A stretch of DNA of 64,000 bases from Spirochaetota bacterium (GTDB lineage Bacteria > Spirochaetota > Brachyspiria > Brachyspirales > JACRPF01), in NCBI GenBank assembly GCA_016214035.1, contig JACRPF010000003.1, positions 1-64,000 of the forward strand, read 5' to 3'. The notes beneath the pieces are model-generated. The model was not told the DNA's origin and searched no databases. It saw only the letters and a program-made list of their open reading frames with translations. Position 1 is the first letter of the stretch; the number at the start of each line of letters is the position of its first letter. Shown piece after piece: positions 33,464-43,337 of the stretch. The translations under genes were made by a program, and so were the position numbers.

Positions 33464-36400
33464 TCATCGCGGTACTTCTTCGCCGGCTTGCCGCAATGAG
33501 TTCAGGTCGCCGTAATAATATACCCCGGTTTCCTTGGAGTCCAAATGCACCGTAAATTCCCGCGTTCCTCGGGCCACGACGCTTTTACTGAACCAATCGT
33601 ATACGTCCGCTGAGCGGGGGAGCGCGATTTTCTTTTCACCGGAAAAAAACGAATGAACCATGATCATATTTCTGTTTGCAAAAACCACATCGTCGCCGTC
33701 GGAGTAGCAATGAATATTCGCCGCTTTCGCTATTGTGCGGATAACCTGATAACTGAGATAGACCGATCCAAAGTAGATCGATGTCCATTCCGGAAATTGT
33801 TTCAGGGCGAAAGCGGGTTCGTTGTTATCATCCCAGGTGCCGAGAATGGTTGCATCCGGGTCATGTACCGAGAATATCGGATTGATTATTTTCATCGTAC
33901 CCAGAAGCTGATTTTTCGGGATTCCGTTCAGAATGCCGTGGGCGTTCGCGGACACCCGTATTGCGCCGGAATGGTTTTCCGCCAGGGCGCGAATACGAAT
34001 CCCGGTGAGGTCGGTCATATTCTTGCTGTCGGGAACGGTACTGATCAGGCCCGAGGCGTAGAGCCAAACGGCCGTTTTGCTGTTTTTTCTGAGTTTGCGG
34101 GCGATTATTGCCCGGTCTTCGTCAGAGATGTGATAGCAATTGTAAAAGATATATACTTTATATTCGGGAAAATCGGGATGATGCAAAAAATCGCTCAGCA
34201 GATATTCATGATAGGGAATGCCCGAACGTCTCATCTGGTGTTGGAAATGGGCGGTCGACTCCGACAGTGCCGGGGTAGCCGTCATATAATGCAGACTCTC
34301 AGGGTCGTATATTAAGACCATATCCGCCGTTCTTTCAAGACCTAGTTCCATCATCCGGGTGCCGATTTCCTTCATGCGCCGCATGACGGCGACTACCGAT
34401 TCGTCGAGCATATAGGTGTCGGCACGTATCCTGTCGAGCAGCTGCTCTTCCTCGCCGGTGACCTGCAGCGGCTGATTCAGCCGTGAGGGGTCGACAGCAT
34501 TCCACCAGTCGCGGAAACCGGGAACCCGTTTCATGCCCCATTCGAAGGAGTTACCCTCATCAAACTGCATGTGATAATAGCCAAGACCTTCGATTATATA
34601 TGCGGCGGTATCTCTTTTATAGATTTCTCTTGTTTCACGTGCATTCTCCTGTCTTCCGCCTTCCGCAAGCCGTCCGCGGAGGGGATTTCTTTGCGCCATG
34701 TATCCTGTCGCATCATATTCGACGACGGGTATCACGCCGTGCAGCAGATAGGAATCCCAGCAGATCAGCGGAATGGATATTCCGCCGGCGTGATAATAAT
34801 AGCGGGACGGACAACCGACGATCATATCCCATGCTTTCGTGTTCAGCATTCTTCCAAGGGAAAGGTTCATATGAGAGAGCGTTTTGGGTGATCGCAGGTT
34901 ATTCGGCGTTATACGATAGTACGTGTTGAGAATATATTTATTTCCGCACAGCTCCCTTGCCGACGAACCTATTGCTGCGCTCATGTCCACCATATGGTTG
35001 TTATACGCTTCCTGGAAATCGATCACATCCATGCTTTGCCGGGGTGCGCGAAATACGCCCAGCGATGATTCCGAATTCCTTCTGGCGATGACGGGGATTT
35101 GTATGTCATTCCAGGCTATCTTCCGTTCCCAGACGGCTTGAAGTTTTTCAACGGTGACATATTTCTCTTTCAGCCAGGCAATAAAATACCGTCTCATGGA
35201 CTCGCTGTAATCCCCGATTTTTGTATCTCCGGAAAGACTGCTGTATTCCGGCGGATAGGTCTCGTTTTCCGCTTCAAGACAAAGACCGAATAACCTATCT
35301 GCATACGGGCTGTCGAGGATGTGACGGACAAGCGCTTTTGTGTTTTGGCTTATCATCGATTTATAGTACGGCGACGCAAACGACGGAACGTCAAATTTTT
35401 TCGTTTTGCGCTCTTTCGGAATTGTGCCGTGGTTCGACTCGATAACCAGTTTTTCGTTTTCCGGTATATCGAGCCAGTTTTCGATGGTAGTGCCATTCGT
35501 CGACGATGCGAAATAGTATTCCGGCGTGGCCAAGATCATGAATCGGGCATCCGGCGCGGCGCCCAGACGTATACGCATATTTTTGTCGAGCTGCGAAAAG
35601 TCGAGTGTGCCGTCGGCATTGCGCGGGAATGATCCGAAATTCCCGACGAAGCGAAGCAGATCAAAACCGGAGGTGGCGGCAATATCCCACGTGCGATCAT
35701 ACAAGGCGCGGCCGCATGCAAAAAAAATCGGCATGACGGGTTTGTTATGGATGAAAAACACTTTCCGTCCTTTATAATTGCCGACATGCGTATCGGGGTT
35801 TTGCCCGGCAGGATAGATCGCTGGTTTGAGTACGGTAACCGTGCCCATAATGAATGACTCGATCCATCCGCGCCAATTGAGGCGGATGGAATCCTGTGTC
35901 GAGGCTTTTGCGATGATGCTGTATTTTTTCTCATCAGCCCATACCGGAATCGGTAAATGCAGGACAGCAACGCCGTTTTTAAATGCATTTTTAATGTTCG
36001 TCTGGACGATAGTCGTTTCCGGTTCACTGGGTTCGGGTGTGGCTATGGCGACATACAGGTTACGCGGAGCGGGGAGAACATCGGATGATTTCCTGATTCT
36101 GAATGTCAGGGTGATTTCATCTCCCGCCGAAACCCGCTCCGGGGCGGGGTCCATCACCAGCGGTATTTCCATCGCGGCTAGAAGTTTTTCCTTCAGAAAT
36201 ACCTCAAGAAGTTTTTTGTTTCTCTCGGATGTGTCATCCGATACTCGATTGAGAATTGCATCCGCCCGGTTATTGTCGATAAATATCGCCTCATTGAAAA
36301 TATGCTCTTCCTCCTTTTCAATCTTTTTCTTCGCGGCAAGCTTTTCCTCAGGCGATACCGTTATCGCGGTAACGGCCAGCGAACTGAACGCGATATTGAC

Positions 36401-36871
36401 GTCCTTCGGCATGATGATGCGGAAATCCTTGCCGTTGCATCGTCCGCCGAAACGCGCATCGGTGACGGTGACTTCGGCGGTTTTCCATAATTTGCTGTCG
36501 CCGAGTACGGCAAGGCGTATGGGTTTGAATGCGCCGGGAATAGTCGCCGCGTCGAGTGAATCATATTCGACAGCAAGTTCTCCGGAACCTTCATCATAGT
36601 AGGTGATGCTGAACCTTGCCGATGGCGCCGCGCCGTTCTTCAGTGTCGTGTCGGTTATGGCTGCATAGCAGAATTTTCCCGATGAGCCTCCGGGAAGACA
36701 TCGCCATGCCGGTTTCCCGTCAATGGTGACGGCTTTCATGATGCCTTCGGATGTTTCTGCCGCTACGCGCAGTCCGTTCTCGACGGGCGGAGACAATAGT
36801 GTTACCGATACGGCATGTAATGATGTTATAAGTGCTGTCGCAAATGTTGCCGGAACGAGGTGAATATGCAT
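33464..36871 (-). CDS. Large secreted glycoside hydrolase-like protein (GH42-like region)
   Basis: The protein has 1135 residues with signal peptide MHIHLVPATFATALITSLHAV. The N-terminal third is beta-rich (carbohydrate-binding or sandwich-like). Residues of about 370-830 look like a (beta/alpha)8 glycosidase of the beta-galactosidase GH42 type (FFIHNKPVMPIFFACGRALYDRTWD, ETYPPEYSSLSGDTKIGDYSESMRRYFIAWLKEKYVTVEKLQAVWERKIAW, YYHMQFDEGNSFEWGMKRVPGFRDWW). A trimerisation-like domain follows (VYIFYNCYHISDEDRAIIARKLRKNSKTAVWLYASG). Catalytic Glu residues cannot be assigned with certainty by eye. GTGGAG 8 nt before ATG 36871 fixes the start over a GTG four codons upstream. The likely role is extracytoplasmic polysaccharide breakdown; GH family approximate. 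Confidence 0.75.
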   Translation of the reverse strand: MHIHLVPATFATALITSLHAVSVTLLSPPVENGLRVAAETSEGIMKAVTIDGKPAWRCLPGGSSGKFCYAAITDTTLKNGAAPSARFSITYYDEGSGELAVEYDSLDAATIPGAFKPIRLAVLGDSKLWKTAEVTVTDARFGGRCNGKDFRIIMPKDVNIAFSSLAVTAITVSPEEKLAAKKKIEKEEEHIFNEAIFIDNNRADAILNRVSDDTSERNKKLLEVFLKEKLLAAMEIPLVMDPAPERVSAGDEITLTFRIRKSSDVLPAPRNLYVAIATPEPSEPETTIVQTNIKNAFKNGVAVLHLPIPVWADEKKYSIIAKASTQDSIRLNWRGWIESFIMGTVTVLKPAIYPAGQNPDTHVGNYKGRKVFFIHNKPVMPIFFACGRALYDRTWDIAATSGFDLLRFVGNFGSFPRNADGTLDFSQLDKNMRIRLGAAPDARFMILATPEYYFASSTNGTTIENWLDIPENEKLVIESNHGTIPKERKTKKFDVPSFASPYYKSMISQNTKALVRHILDSPYADRLFGLCLEAENETYPPEYSSLSGDTKIGDYSESMRRYFIAWLKEKYVTVEKLQAVWERKIAWNDIQIPVIARRNSESSLGVFRAPRQSMDVIDFQEAYNNHMVDMSAAIGSSARELCGNKYILNTYYRITPNNLRSPKTLSHMNLSLGRMLNTKAWDMIVGCPSRYYYHAGGISIPLICWDSYLLHGVIPVVEYDATGYMAQRNPLRGRLAEGGRQENARETREIYKRDTAAYIIEGLGYYHMQFDEGNSFEWGMKRVPGFRDWWNAVDPSRLNQPLQVTGEEEQLLDRIRADTYMLDESVVAVMRRMKEIGTRMMELGLERTADMVLIYDPESLHYMTATPALSESTAHFQHQMRRSGIPYHEYLLSDFLHHPDFPEYKVYIFYNCYHISDEDRAIIARKLRKNSKTAVWLYASGLISTVPDSKNMTDLTGIRIRALAENHSGAIRVSANAHGILNGIPKNQLLGTMKIINPIFSVHDPDATILGTWDDNNEPAFALKQFPEWTSIYFGSVYLSYQVIRTIAKAANIHCYSDGDDVVFANRNMIMVHSFFSGEKKIALPRSADVYDWFSKSVVARGTREFTVHLDSKETGVYYYGDLNSLRQAGEEVPR

Positions 36872-37084
36872 GAGAAACTCCACAAGGAATAAATCCCGTC
36901 AATCTATCCTATTGATAATGGAAAAAAATATGAATAGTGTACTATGTAATAGTACGTATGAGTGTATAATAAGCAATACAGAGAACTGATAAAAAATTAC
37001 ACTGAATTGACAGTAACGATGTGCGTTAGCGCATCGCCGTATGCCGGATCGTAATTAATACATCACTGAAACTTTAAATATCGG

Positions 37085-37113
37085 CTTGACGTGGTGGATT
37101 TGTGCGTTACACT
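37085..37113 (+). promoter_or_regulatory. Possible promoter of the alpha/beta hydrolase gene
   Basis: TTGACG (37085-37090) is followed by TACACT (37107-37112), 16 nt apart. The gap 36872-37180 is AT-rich with short palindromes; no other feature was recognised in it. Confidence 0.35.
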
Positions 37114-37180
37114 ATCTGTAAAGCTATGCGTGGTAAAATAAAATACCATTTTTCAAGCAGCACAAAAGGTGATATTCGAT

Positions 37181-38212
37181 ATGATGAAACAGTCTCAATT
37201 CAACGGAAGGAACGTGACCCGATGTGCCGTAGTAAGCTGCATATTTGCAGTGGCTGTCGCTTCGTTATACGCGGAAGACAGGAGTGCCTTGCGCGCACGG
37301 TACAATGAGGCAATCGCCGTCAAACTCGGCTGGGAGATCATTACGGTCATCGTTGGAACGGCCGAACGGAAGCTCATCTGGAAAGGGCCGAGGCTGTGGA
37401 CAAAAGGCGCCGTCATCGTCATGCATGGCGGAAGCGGCACCGCGGTTGACTGGTGCTCAGCGACAAAGACCGGCATTGCGGATATAGACGCTTCGATGCA
37501 GGCGCAGGTTGCGTTCAGCCGCGAGGCGATGGAGAACGGGTTCGCCGTGTTCTCACTTGATTCAAGCGCCGGTCTGGTCACTGACGATAAGGGCATTCCC
37601 TGCGGCAAACGGTTCGACGCTGTCGTTGTTGAAGGACGTGATAATGTGGATCTTCCATTTATAGAAAAGGTCATTCGTGAAGTGATGACATCAAAACGTC
37701 CGAAGGGGAGCAGTCCATCGGTATTCATTACCGGAGAATCAACGGGCGGTTTTATGGCTGTGCGCGCAGGAACACATTTCGACGGGCTTGTTGCCGCGTT
37801 CGCGCCGGGCGCCGCCTGTGATCCCTACGGCACGTATTTCGACGCATCGGTGGATACCGGACGCGAGGCGCGCGGTGTCGGCATAGACAGGGATACGGGT
37901 AAGCAGATCACAGAGGACGGCGCGGGCGGGCTGCCGGACGCGTTGTATTCCAATGAAAAACCATGGGAGACGATGAATCCTGCAAAGAAACCGCCGTTCT
38001 TGGGACTTCATCATCGCGATGACGGCATCGTCGATATCAGCTGCCATCAGAAACTCGTGCGTCAGCTCATTGCCCACGGTTATGTGATTGAGGAGGATTT
38101 CATCATGCCGGGTGCCGGTAAGAAAAATGTTCTCGCCCACCTCTGGCAGCCGGAGTATAATTCCCGGATAGTGAAATTCTTTGCGAAGTATTCCGTTTCG
38201 GGAAATGACTGA
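37181..38212 (+). CDS. Secreted alpha/beta-hydrolase (polyhydroxybutyrate depolymerase/esterase-like)
   Basis: The gene encodes about 343 residues; ATG-ATG at 37181 is preceded by AAAGGTG. The signal peptide is MMKQSQFNGRNVTRCAVVSCIFAVAVASLYAED. The oxyanion-region HGG motif is present (VIVMHGGSGTAVDWCS). The nucleophile elbow GESTGGFMAV (G-x-S-x-G, Ser at about residue 192), a likely acid Asp in LHHRDDGIVDIS and a terminal His in VLAHLW complete an alpha/beta-hydrolase. This arrangement resembles LpqC/PHB-depolymerase-type esterases. A weak hairpin terminator follows the gene. It is flanked by intergenic regions on both sides, so it is probably monocistronic. Confidence 0.82.
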   Translation: MMKQSQFNGRNVTRCAVVSCIFAVAVASLYAEDRSALRARYNEAIAVKLGWEIITVIVGTAERKLIWKGPRLWTKGAVIVMHGGSGTAVDWCSATKTGIADIDASMQAQVAFSREAMENGFAVFSLDSSAGLVTDDKGIPCGKRFDAVVVEGRDNVDLPFIEKVIREVMTSKRPKGSSPSVFITGESTGGFMAVRAGTHFDGLVAAFAPGAACDPYGTYFDASVDTGREARGVGIDRDTGKQITEDGAGGLPDALYSNEKPWETMNPAKKPPFLGLHHRDDGIVDISCHQKLVRQLIAHGYVIEEDFIMPGAGKKNVLAHLWQPEYNSRIVKFFAKYSVSGND

Positions 38213-38231
38213 TGAGATTCGGGTCTTTTTC

Positions 38232-38260
38232 AAACGGTATACGCTCAGTAACCGTTTTTT
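38232..38260 (+). terminator. Possible intrinsic terminator after the alpha/beta hydrolase
   Basis: AAACGGT and ACCGTTT arms (38232-38238 and 38250-38256, 11-nt loop) are followed by a T run. The remaining gap to 38538 shows nothing else recognisable. Confidence 0.45.
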
Positions 38261-38538
38261 GTATCAAATTCGGGTATATATACCTATAGCCTTATTGCTA
38301 TAATATTCATATACTATATTTGTTTCCGGTTGCAGTCGTGCGTTACGTCAGATTCCGGGAATTTGACGAAAAACGGGAATCGTTTATAATGAAGATCCCG
38401 TACGCTGGATATATAGATTCGTCATTCTTTTCTTTTCCGTGATGGCATGTTTCATACGATCGCGTATGCACAGATACTGCTGATATGTGTTACCACGCTT
38501 ACGCGAAAAAGAATCGCATAAAAACACATGGAGTGTAT

Positions 38539-39606
38539 ATGAAAGTGCCGTCGCTCAAAATCGGTTCCATCGAGATCAAAGTCCCGCTGCTTCAGGGCGG
38601 CATGGGAGTGAAAGTATCGCTCTCGTCGCTTGCCGCAGCCGTTTCCAACGAAGGATGCATGGGTACGATATCCAGCATCGGGCTCGGAGACGTTGAAAAA
38701 TCAAAGACAGGCTATGAAGTCGAGTCGCGGGAGAATTTCATCCGCGAGATACGCACCGCCCGGGAAATGACCAAGGGACCCATAGCGGTCAATGTCATGG
38801 GTGTGCTCAGTAATTCGGACGATCTGGTTCTTACCGCCGCTCGTGAAAAAGTGGACTGCATCGCCTACGGCGCGGGGATTCCGTTTAATCTTCCGCTGCT
38901 TGTCAAAGACTACCCCGTCAATCTGATGCCGATAATCAGCTCCGACAGACTGGCGTCTATCATTCTCAAGAACTGGGACCGCAAGGCCAATCGCGTGCCC
39001 GATGCGTTCATCCTGGAAGGCCCGAAAGCGGGCGGACATCTCGGTTTCTCGCCGGAGCAGCTGGAAAATATCGATGAGAATTCGCTCGAACTGATCCTGC
39101 CGAAGATCCTTGAGACGGTTAAGCCGTTTGAAGACAAGTATGGAAGAAAGATTCCCGTCATCGTGGCGGGTGGAATTTTCTCGGGCGCGGACATCGCTGC
39201 GATGCTCCGGCTGGGCGCTTCCGGCGTTCAGATGGCGTCGCGCTTTGTGTGCACGCATGAATGCGGTGTATCGGAGAACTTCAAACAGGCGTATATCAAG
39301 GCGACCGAGGATGATATCGTCATCATCAAATCACCCGTCGGTATGCCGGGCCGGGCGATAAAGAACGACTTCCTGCGCGCACTTGAAACGGAAGTACGCA
39401 AACCCATCAAGTGCGATTTCAGATGCCTCACCGCATGTCAGGCGCAGGACGCGCAATACTGCATCGCGCTTGCGCTGGTAAAATCGTATATCGGCGATGT
39501 CGATAACGGATTGTTATTCTGCGGAGCGAGCACACACCGGATAAAGGAAATAGTTTCGGTGAAGGAGCTGGTGGCTGAACTGGTGCGGGATATCGAAGCC
39601 GCTTAA
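38539..39606 (+). CDS. Nitronate monooxygenase / FabK-type flavoprotein
   Basis: The gene encodes 355 residues. MKVPSLKIGSIEIKVPLLQGGMGV is the FMN TIM-barrel entry of the NMO/FabK family. GPKAGGHLGF carries the family His, and VIVAGGIFSGADIAAMLRLGASGVQMASRF is the phosphate-binding region. Near the C-terminus is a Cys cluster (CDFRCLTACQAQDAQYC) found in a branch common in anaerobes. The reaction could be nitronate oxidation or enoyl-ACP reduction; the sequence alone does not separate these. GGAG lies 8 nt before ATG 38539; an upstream in-frame ATG at 38485 lacks support. It ends in a 4-nt overlap with the convergent acyltransferase gene. Confidence 0.85.
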   Translation: MKVPSLKIGSIEIKVPLLQGGMGVKVSLSSLAAAVSNEGCMGTISSIGLGDVEKSKTGYEVESRENFIREIRTAREMTKGPIAVNVMGVLSNSDDLVLTAAREKVDCIAYGAGIPFNLPLLVKDYPVNLMPIISSDRLASIILKNWDRKANRVPDAFILEGPKAGGHLGFSPEQLENIDENSLELILPKILETVKPFEDKYGRKIPVIVAGGIFSGADIAAMLRLGASGVQMASRFVCTHECGVSENFKQAYIKATEDDIVIIKSPVGMPGRAIKNDFLRALETEVRKPIKCDFRCLTACQAQDAQYCIALALVKSYIGDVDNGLLFCGASTHRIKEIVSVKELVAELVRDIEAA

Positions 39607-40310
39607 CTCTTAATCAGTTTTTCCGTTGCAGTTTCAATAGTATCTTCAAGCTTCTGCATAAAGACATCTTTATCCAGACCGGGCGCGATGGGGTCGAGAA
39701 TCTCGATCACTGCCGTACCCGGACGCTTGGTGAATCCCCGTCGTTTCCAGAACACACCGGTATTCAGCGCTATCGGTATGCACGGCACTTTCAGATATTT
39801 ATAGAGCGCGGCGACACCCGGATTGTACGCCGCTTTCTCACCCACGGCCACGCGTGTGCCCTCGGGGAATATCGCCACCGAACGGCCGTTCTTTATCTGC
39901 CGCTGCGCGCGTTCAAGCATGGTCTTGATCGTTTTGAATCCCGCCTTTCTGTCAACGAATATCATGCCTATCTTCGCCGCGTGCCAGCCGTAGAGCGGGA
40001 TATAACTCAGCTCTTTTTTCAACACGAACGCCGCGTGATACAGTATGCCCGGCAATACAACCGTTTCGAGCATGGACTGATGTTTGCTCGCGAACAGGAA
40101 TTGACCGGTTTTTATCTTATCAAGGCCCCGTATCTCGATCTTTAAATTCAGGATCAGGCGCATAAGAACGATGATGCTGTGCGTCCAGATGCGCAGACCC
40201 GTTTCAACAAAAATACGCGGCAGGAGCAGACAGGGTAAAAAGAGTATTCCGACGATGATCGTTACGATGTAAAGCGCGATGTTGAAGAGCAGTGATCTGA
40301 TGAAAAGCAT
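39603..40310 (-). CDS. plsC: 1-acyl-sn-glycerol-3-phosphate acyltransferase (PlsC-like)
   Basis: This 235-residue inner-membrane enzyme has an N-terminal hydrophobic segment (LFIRSLLFNIALYIVTIIVGILFLPCLLL). The acyltransferase core follows: block I KHQSMLET (H-x4-E; the more common form is H-x4-D, but H-x4-E also occurs in the KHQSAWET group), the block II-like segment GMIFVDRKAGFKTIKTM and block III FPEGTRVAVGE. It probably makes phosphatidic acid for membrane lipid synthesis. ATG 40310 is chosen for the hydrophobic start, with AGGT upstream. It lies on the same strand as typA, 78 nt after that gene's stop. Confidence 0.86.
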   Translation of the reverse strand: MLFIRSLLFNIALYIVTIIVGILFLPCLLLPRIFVETGLRIWTHSIIVLMRLILNLKIEIRGLDKIKTGQFLFASKHQSMLETVVLPGILYHAAFVLKKELSYIPLYGWHAAKIGMIFVDRKAGFKTIKTMLERAQRQIKNGRSVAIFPEGTRVAVGEKAAYNPGVAALYKYLKVPCIPIALNTGVFWKRRGFTKRPGTAVIEILDPIAPGLDKDVFMQKLEDTIETATEKLIKS

Positions 40311-40388
40311 ATGGTACCTAACCTTATGATAGTGTATGCAAAGCAGGCACGGTTGCCTCACCGCGCCTGCGTGTTGCCAGTGTCATAT

Positions 40389-42236
40389 TCATCCCGCCGT
40401 CGGCGCCGCTTTTGCCAGAATACGGGTCGTTTTCGAATTCCGTATCTGCGCCTGAAGTATTATTTTTCTGACCCGGATAGATAGCGGTGTCACTTCGATT
40501 ATCTCGTCGTCGCGGATGAATTCGATGGCCTTTTCAAGCGACAACTGCTGCACCCGCGTAAGCGTGACGTTCTCATCCTTGAGGACGGTGCGTATATTGG
40601 TGAGCTTTTTCCCGCGGCAGATGTTCACGTCAAGATCGCAGTCCTTGTTGTGCTCGCCCACCACCATGCCTTCATAGACGTCATCGCCGGGCTGCACGAG
40701 CATGCGCCCGCGCGGTTCAAGGTTGAAAATGGCGTAGGGTATGGCGTTGCCGGTGCGGTCGGCCACGAGCGATCCGGTGAACCGCGTTGCATAGTCGCCG
40801 TAATGCGGTTCATAGCCTTTGAGATACGAGCTCATGATGCCCGTACCCTTGGTGTCGGTGAGGAATTGATTGCGGTAGCCGATGAGCGAACGTGAGGGGA
40901 TGAAGAATTCAAGGCGCACACGGGCTCCGTGGTTTATCAGCTTGGCAAGTTTGCCTTTCCTGCGTGAAAGTTTTTCGGAGACCACGCCGACGAATGCCTC
41001 ATCGCAATCGATGAACACATGCTCGATGGGTTCACAGAGCACGCCGTTCTCCATTTTATAAATTACCGTCGGACGCCCGATGGAAAGCTCAAAACCTTCG
41101 CGGCGCATCGTCTCGACGATAATCGCCATCTGCAGTTCTCCGCGGCCTTTCACCATGAATATGTTCTCGGCGCCTTTGCGTTCAACTTTGATGCCCACAT
41201 TCCGGAGCGCTTCTTTCTGGAGGCGTTCCCATATGCGCGACGCCTGAACGATGGTCCCGTCGCGTCCGGCCAGCGGCGATGTGTTGACGCTGAACTCCAT
41301 GGATACGGTGGGCGGGTCGATGGTGAGCCGCGGCAGCGCTTTGGGATGTTCCTCGGTGGCTATGGTGTCGCCGATGGCCACATTGTCTATGCCCGCGAGT
41401 ATGACAATGTCCCCCGCGTCGGCCGAGGGTGTTTCGGCGAATACGACGCCTTCATAGATCTGAAGCCGCGTAATGGTAAGCGGCACGGTGCGCGCATCCT
41501 CTTTCACGCACACGAGCTTTTCGTTTACATGCGCGTTGCCGTGCACTACGCGGCCGATGGCCAATCGTCCGAGATAGTCGGAATAGTCGAGGTCGCAGAC
41601 GAGCATCTGAAACGGTTCGTCGGTATCGTATGACGGTGCGGGGATGTGTTCAAGGATGGCGTCAAAGAGAATATGCAGATCGGTTGCCGTATCGTCGAGG
41701 TTCTTTTTCACGATGCCTTCACGGCCTATTGCGTACAGCACCGGAAAATCGATGTGCCGGTCTTCAGCGTCAAGATCGATGAACATGTCGTAGATCTCGC
41801 TCAGTACTTCCGCCGGGCGTGCATCAGCGCGGTCTATTTTGTTGATGACGACGATGATGCTGATATTGCGCTCAAGCGCTTTCTGAAGGACGAAGCGCGT
41901 CTGCGGGAGCGGTCCTTCCGCGGCGTCCACGAGGAGTATCGCGCCCTCGACCATGGCGAGCGCACGTTCCACCTCGCCGCCGAAATCGGCGTGTCCGGGT
42001 GTGTCGAGGATGTTGATGCGAATACCGTTCCAGCGCACCGAACAGTTCTTCGCCGATATGGTGATGCCGCGTTCCATCTCAAGCGCCATGTTGTCCATGA
42101 CGCGTTCTTTCATTTCCTGCGAGACGCGGAACGTGCCGCTCTGCCGGAAGAGATGATCCACGAGTGTTGTTTTCCCGTGGTCGACGTGCGCGATGATGGC
42201 GATGTTTCTGATGCCGGAATTGTGCTCGATGCTCAT
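40389..42236 (-). CDS. typA: GTP-binding protein TypA/BipA
   Basis: The 615-residue translational GTPase matches the family length. G1 reads AHVDHGKTT, switch regions lie around ERGITI, G3 reads DTPGHADF and G4 reads NKID. The C-terminal domain has the TypA-specific [24 protein letters not shown]. TypA acts on the 70S ribosome and in large-subunit assembly, especially under stress. AAGG lies 7 nt before the ATG. The gene is divergent from tRNA-Asp and rpsT and precedes plsC. Confidence 0.97.
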   Translation of the reverse strand: MSIEHNSGIRNIAIIAHVDHGKTTLVDHLFRQSGTFRVSQEMKERVMDNMALEMERGITISAKNCSVRWNGIRINILDTPGHADFGGEVERALAMVEGAILLVDAAEGPLPQTRFVLQKALERNISIIVVINKIDRADARPAEVLSEIYDMFIDLDAEDRHIDFPVLYAIGREGIVKKNLDDTATDLHILFDAILEHIPAPSYDTDEPFQMLVCDLDYSDYLGRLAIGRVVHGNAHVNEKLVCVKEDARTVPLTITRLQIYEGVVFAETPSADAGDIVILAGIDNVAIGDTIATEEHPKALPRLTIDPPTVSMEFSVNTSPLAGRDGTIVQASRIWERLQKEALRNVGIKVERKGAENIFMVKGRGELQMAIIVETMRREGFELSIGRPTVIYKMENGVLCEPIEHVFIDCDEAFVGVVSEKLSRRKGKLAKLINHGARVRLEFFIPSRSLIGYRNQFLTDTKGTGIMSSYLKGYEPHYGDYATRFTGSLVADRTGNAIPYAIFNLEPRGRMLVQPGDDVYEGMVVGEHNKDCDLDVNICRGKKLTNIRTVLKDENVTLTRVQQLSLEKAIEFIRDDEIIEVTPLSIRVRKIILQAQIRNSKTTRILAKAAPTAG

Positions 42237-42386
42237 GTATGCCTTGGTGCAGATCGTATGTCTGCGGCGAGATACGGTATGAAGGGCGTATAGTATAGTT
42301 CACCTGCGGGCATTGTCAATGAAGATGTTGGCAAAAACGGCAATTCCGGAGGCCTTTTTTTTATGTTGTTTTTATCATCGCGGCGA

Positions 42387-42414
42387 TTGACAAAAAAGCG
42401 ATTCATGGTATAGT
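42387..42414 (+). promoter_or_regulatory. Strong promoter of tRNA-Asp and rpsT
   Basis: A perfect TTGACA (42387-42392) and TATAGT (42409-42414) are spaced by 16 nt, about 22 nt before the mature tRNA-Asp. Confidence 0.75.
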
Positions 42415-42435
42415 GTCCGCCGTCACTGAGACAAC

Positions 42436-42509
42436 GGAGTTGTAGTTCAGCTGGTTAGAACGCCTGCCTGTCACGCAGGAGGTCGCGAGTTCGAATCTCG
42501 TCAACTCCG
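42436..42509 (+). tRNA. tRNA-Asp (anticodon GTC)
   Basis: This is a 74-nt cloverleaf: acceptor GGAGTTG/CAACTCC, discriminator G (the Asp identity base), D arm GTTCAGCTGGTTAGAAC, anticodon loop CTGTCAC between CCTGC and GCAGG, and T loop TTCGAAT. CCA is not encoded. No terminator lies between it and rpsT 36 nt downstream, so the two are probably one transcript. Confidence 0.96.
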
Positions 42510-42545
42510 CATCGAATTGTATTATACCGGCATGAGGAGAATGAT

Positions 42546-42821
42546 ATGCCAAACATCGCATCAGCGGCTAAAAAAATGCGCCAGGCGGATCGCGCCCGGC
42601 TTCGCAACCGCAAGGTGAAAAGCTCGCTGCATACACTGTCGCTGCACGTGACCGCCATGGTCGAACAGCGCAATATTGATGGAGCCAAAAAAGCACTCGT
42701 CGATTTTTCAAGTGCCATCGACCGCGCATCGTCCAACGGTGTTGTCCACAAGAATACCGCTTCGCGGAAAATTGCACGCCTTCAGAAGAAGGTCAACGCG
42801 CTTTCACCCGTTCAAAAATAA
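42546..42821 (+). CDS. rpsT: Ribosomal protein S20
   Basis: This 91-residue basic protein begins MPNIASAAKKMRQADRARLRNRKVKSSLHT, with S20 features: a basic N-terminal helix and the C-terminal KNTASRKIARLQKKVNAL segment. It binds the 5' domain of 16S rRNA in the 30S subunit. GAGGAGAATGAT lies directly upstream of the ATG. It follows tRNA-Asp by 36 nt, probably on the same transcript, and precedes coaD by 33 nt. Confidence 0.96.
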   Translation: MPNIASAAKKMRQADRARLRNRKVKSSLHTLSLHVTAMVEQRNIDGAKKALVDFSSAIDRASSNGVVHKNTASRKIARLQKKVNALSPVQK

Positions 42822-42854
42822 GTCCGGGCCGTTGCCCGTCCGGGGGCGCACAGC

Positions 42855-43337
42855 ATGAAAACGCCGCACGCCGTATATGCGGGGAGCTTTGACCCGTTCA
42901 CACTCGGCCACTATGATATCCTGATACGCGCACTGTCGCTCTTTGATGCAGTGACTGTTGCAATTGCCGTCAATCCTGAAAAAAAATCACGCTATACGTT
43001 TGCCGCCCGCGAAGAGATGATACGCGCATCCGTAACGGATGATCGTCTTTCAGTGGTGTCGTTTGACGGGCTTCTCACCGATTTTATGAAACAAAAATCG
43101 ATTACTGCCGCCGTACGCGGTATCCGCAACGGCAACGATCTTGTGTATGAATCGCAGATGGCCGCCGCTAACCGCACGTTGTATCCGGCTATGGAAACGG
43201 TGTTCCTCGTCAGCGATCCCCGGTATGCGCATATCAGCGCAACGCTCGTGCGCGATGTCATGAATCATGGCGGCGATATCAGCGCGTTCGTGCCGGAAGC
43301 CGCAGCCGCCGTCATACATCGCGAACAGCAGCGTTAA
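42855..43337 (+). CDS. coaD: Phosphopantetheine adenylyltransferase CoaD
   Basis: CoaD transfers AMP from ATP to 4'-phosphopantetheine to form dephospho-CoA. The 160 residues match the family. YAGSFDPFTLGHYDIL has the T-x-G-H nucleotide-binding motif, RGIRNGNDLVYESQMAAANRTL the substrate segment, and ISATLVRDVMNHGGD the C-terminal I-S-S/A-T-x-V-R motif. It follows rpsT by 33 nt and overlaps the convergent amidase gene by 4 nt. A GC-rich palindrome lies between rpsT and coaD. Confidence 0.97.
   Translation: MKTPHAVYAGSFDPFTLGHYDILIRALSLFDAVTVAIAVNPEKKSRYTFAAREEMIRASVTDDRLSVVSFDGLLTDFMKQKSITAAVRGIRNGNDLVYESQMAAANRTLYPAMETVFLVSDPRYAHISATLVRDVMNHGGDISAFVPEAAAAVIHREQQR

Noticed and set aside
40030-40090. 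H-x4-E instead of H-x4-D in PlsC as a novel active site
   Set aside because: H-x4-E forms (such as KHQSAWET) are already common in PlsC homologues of other phyla, so it is not unusual.
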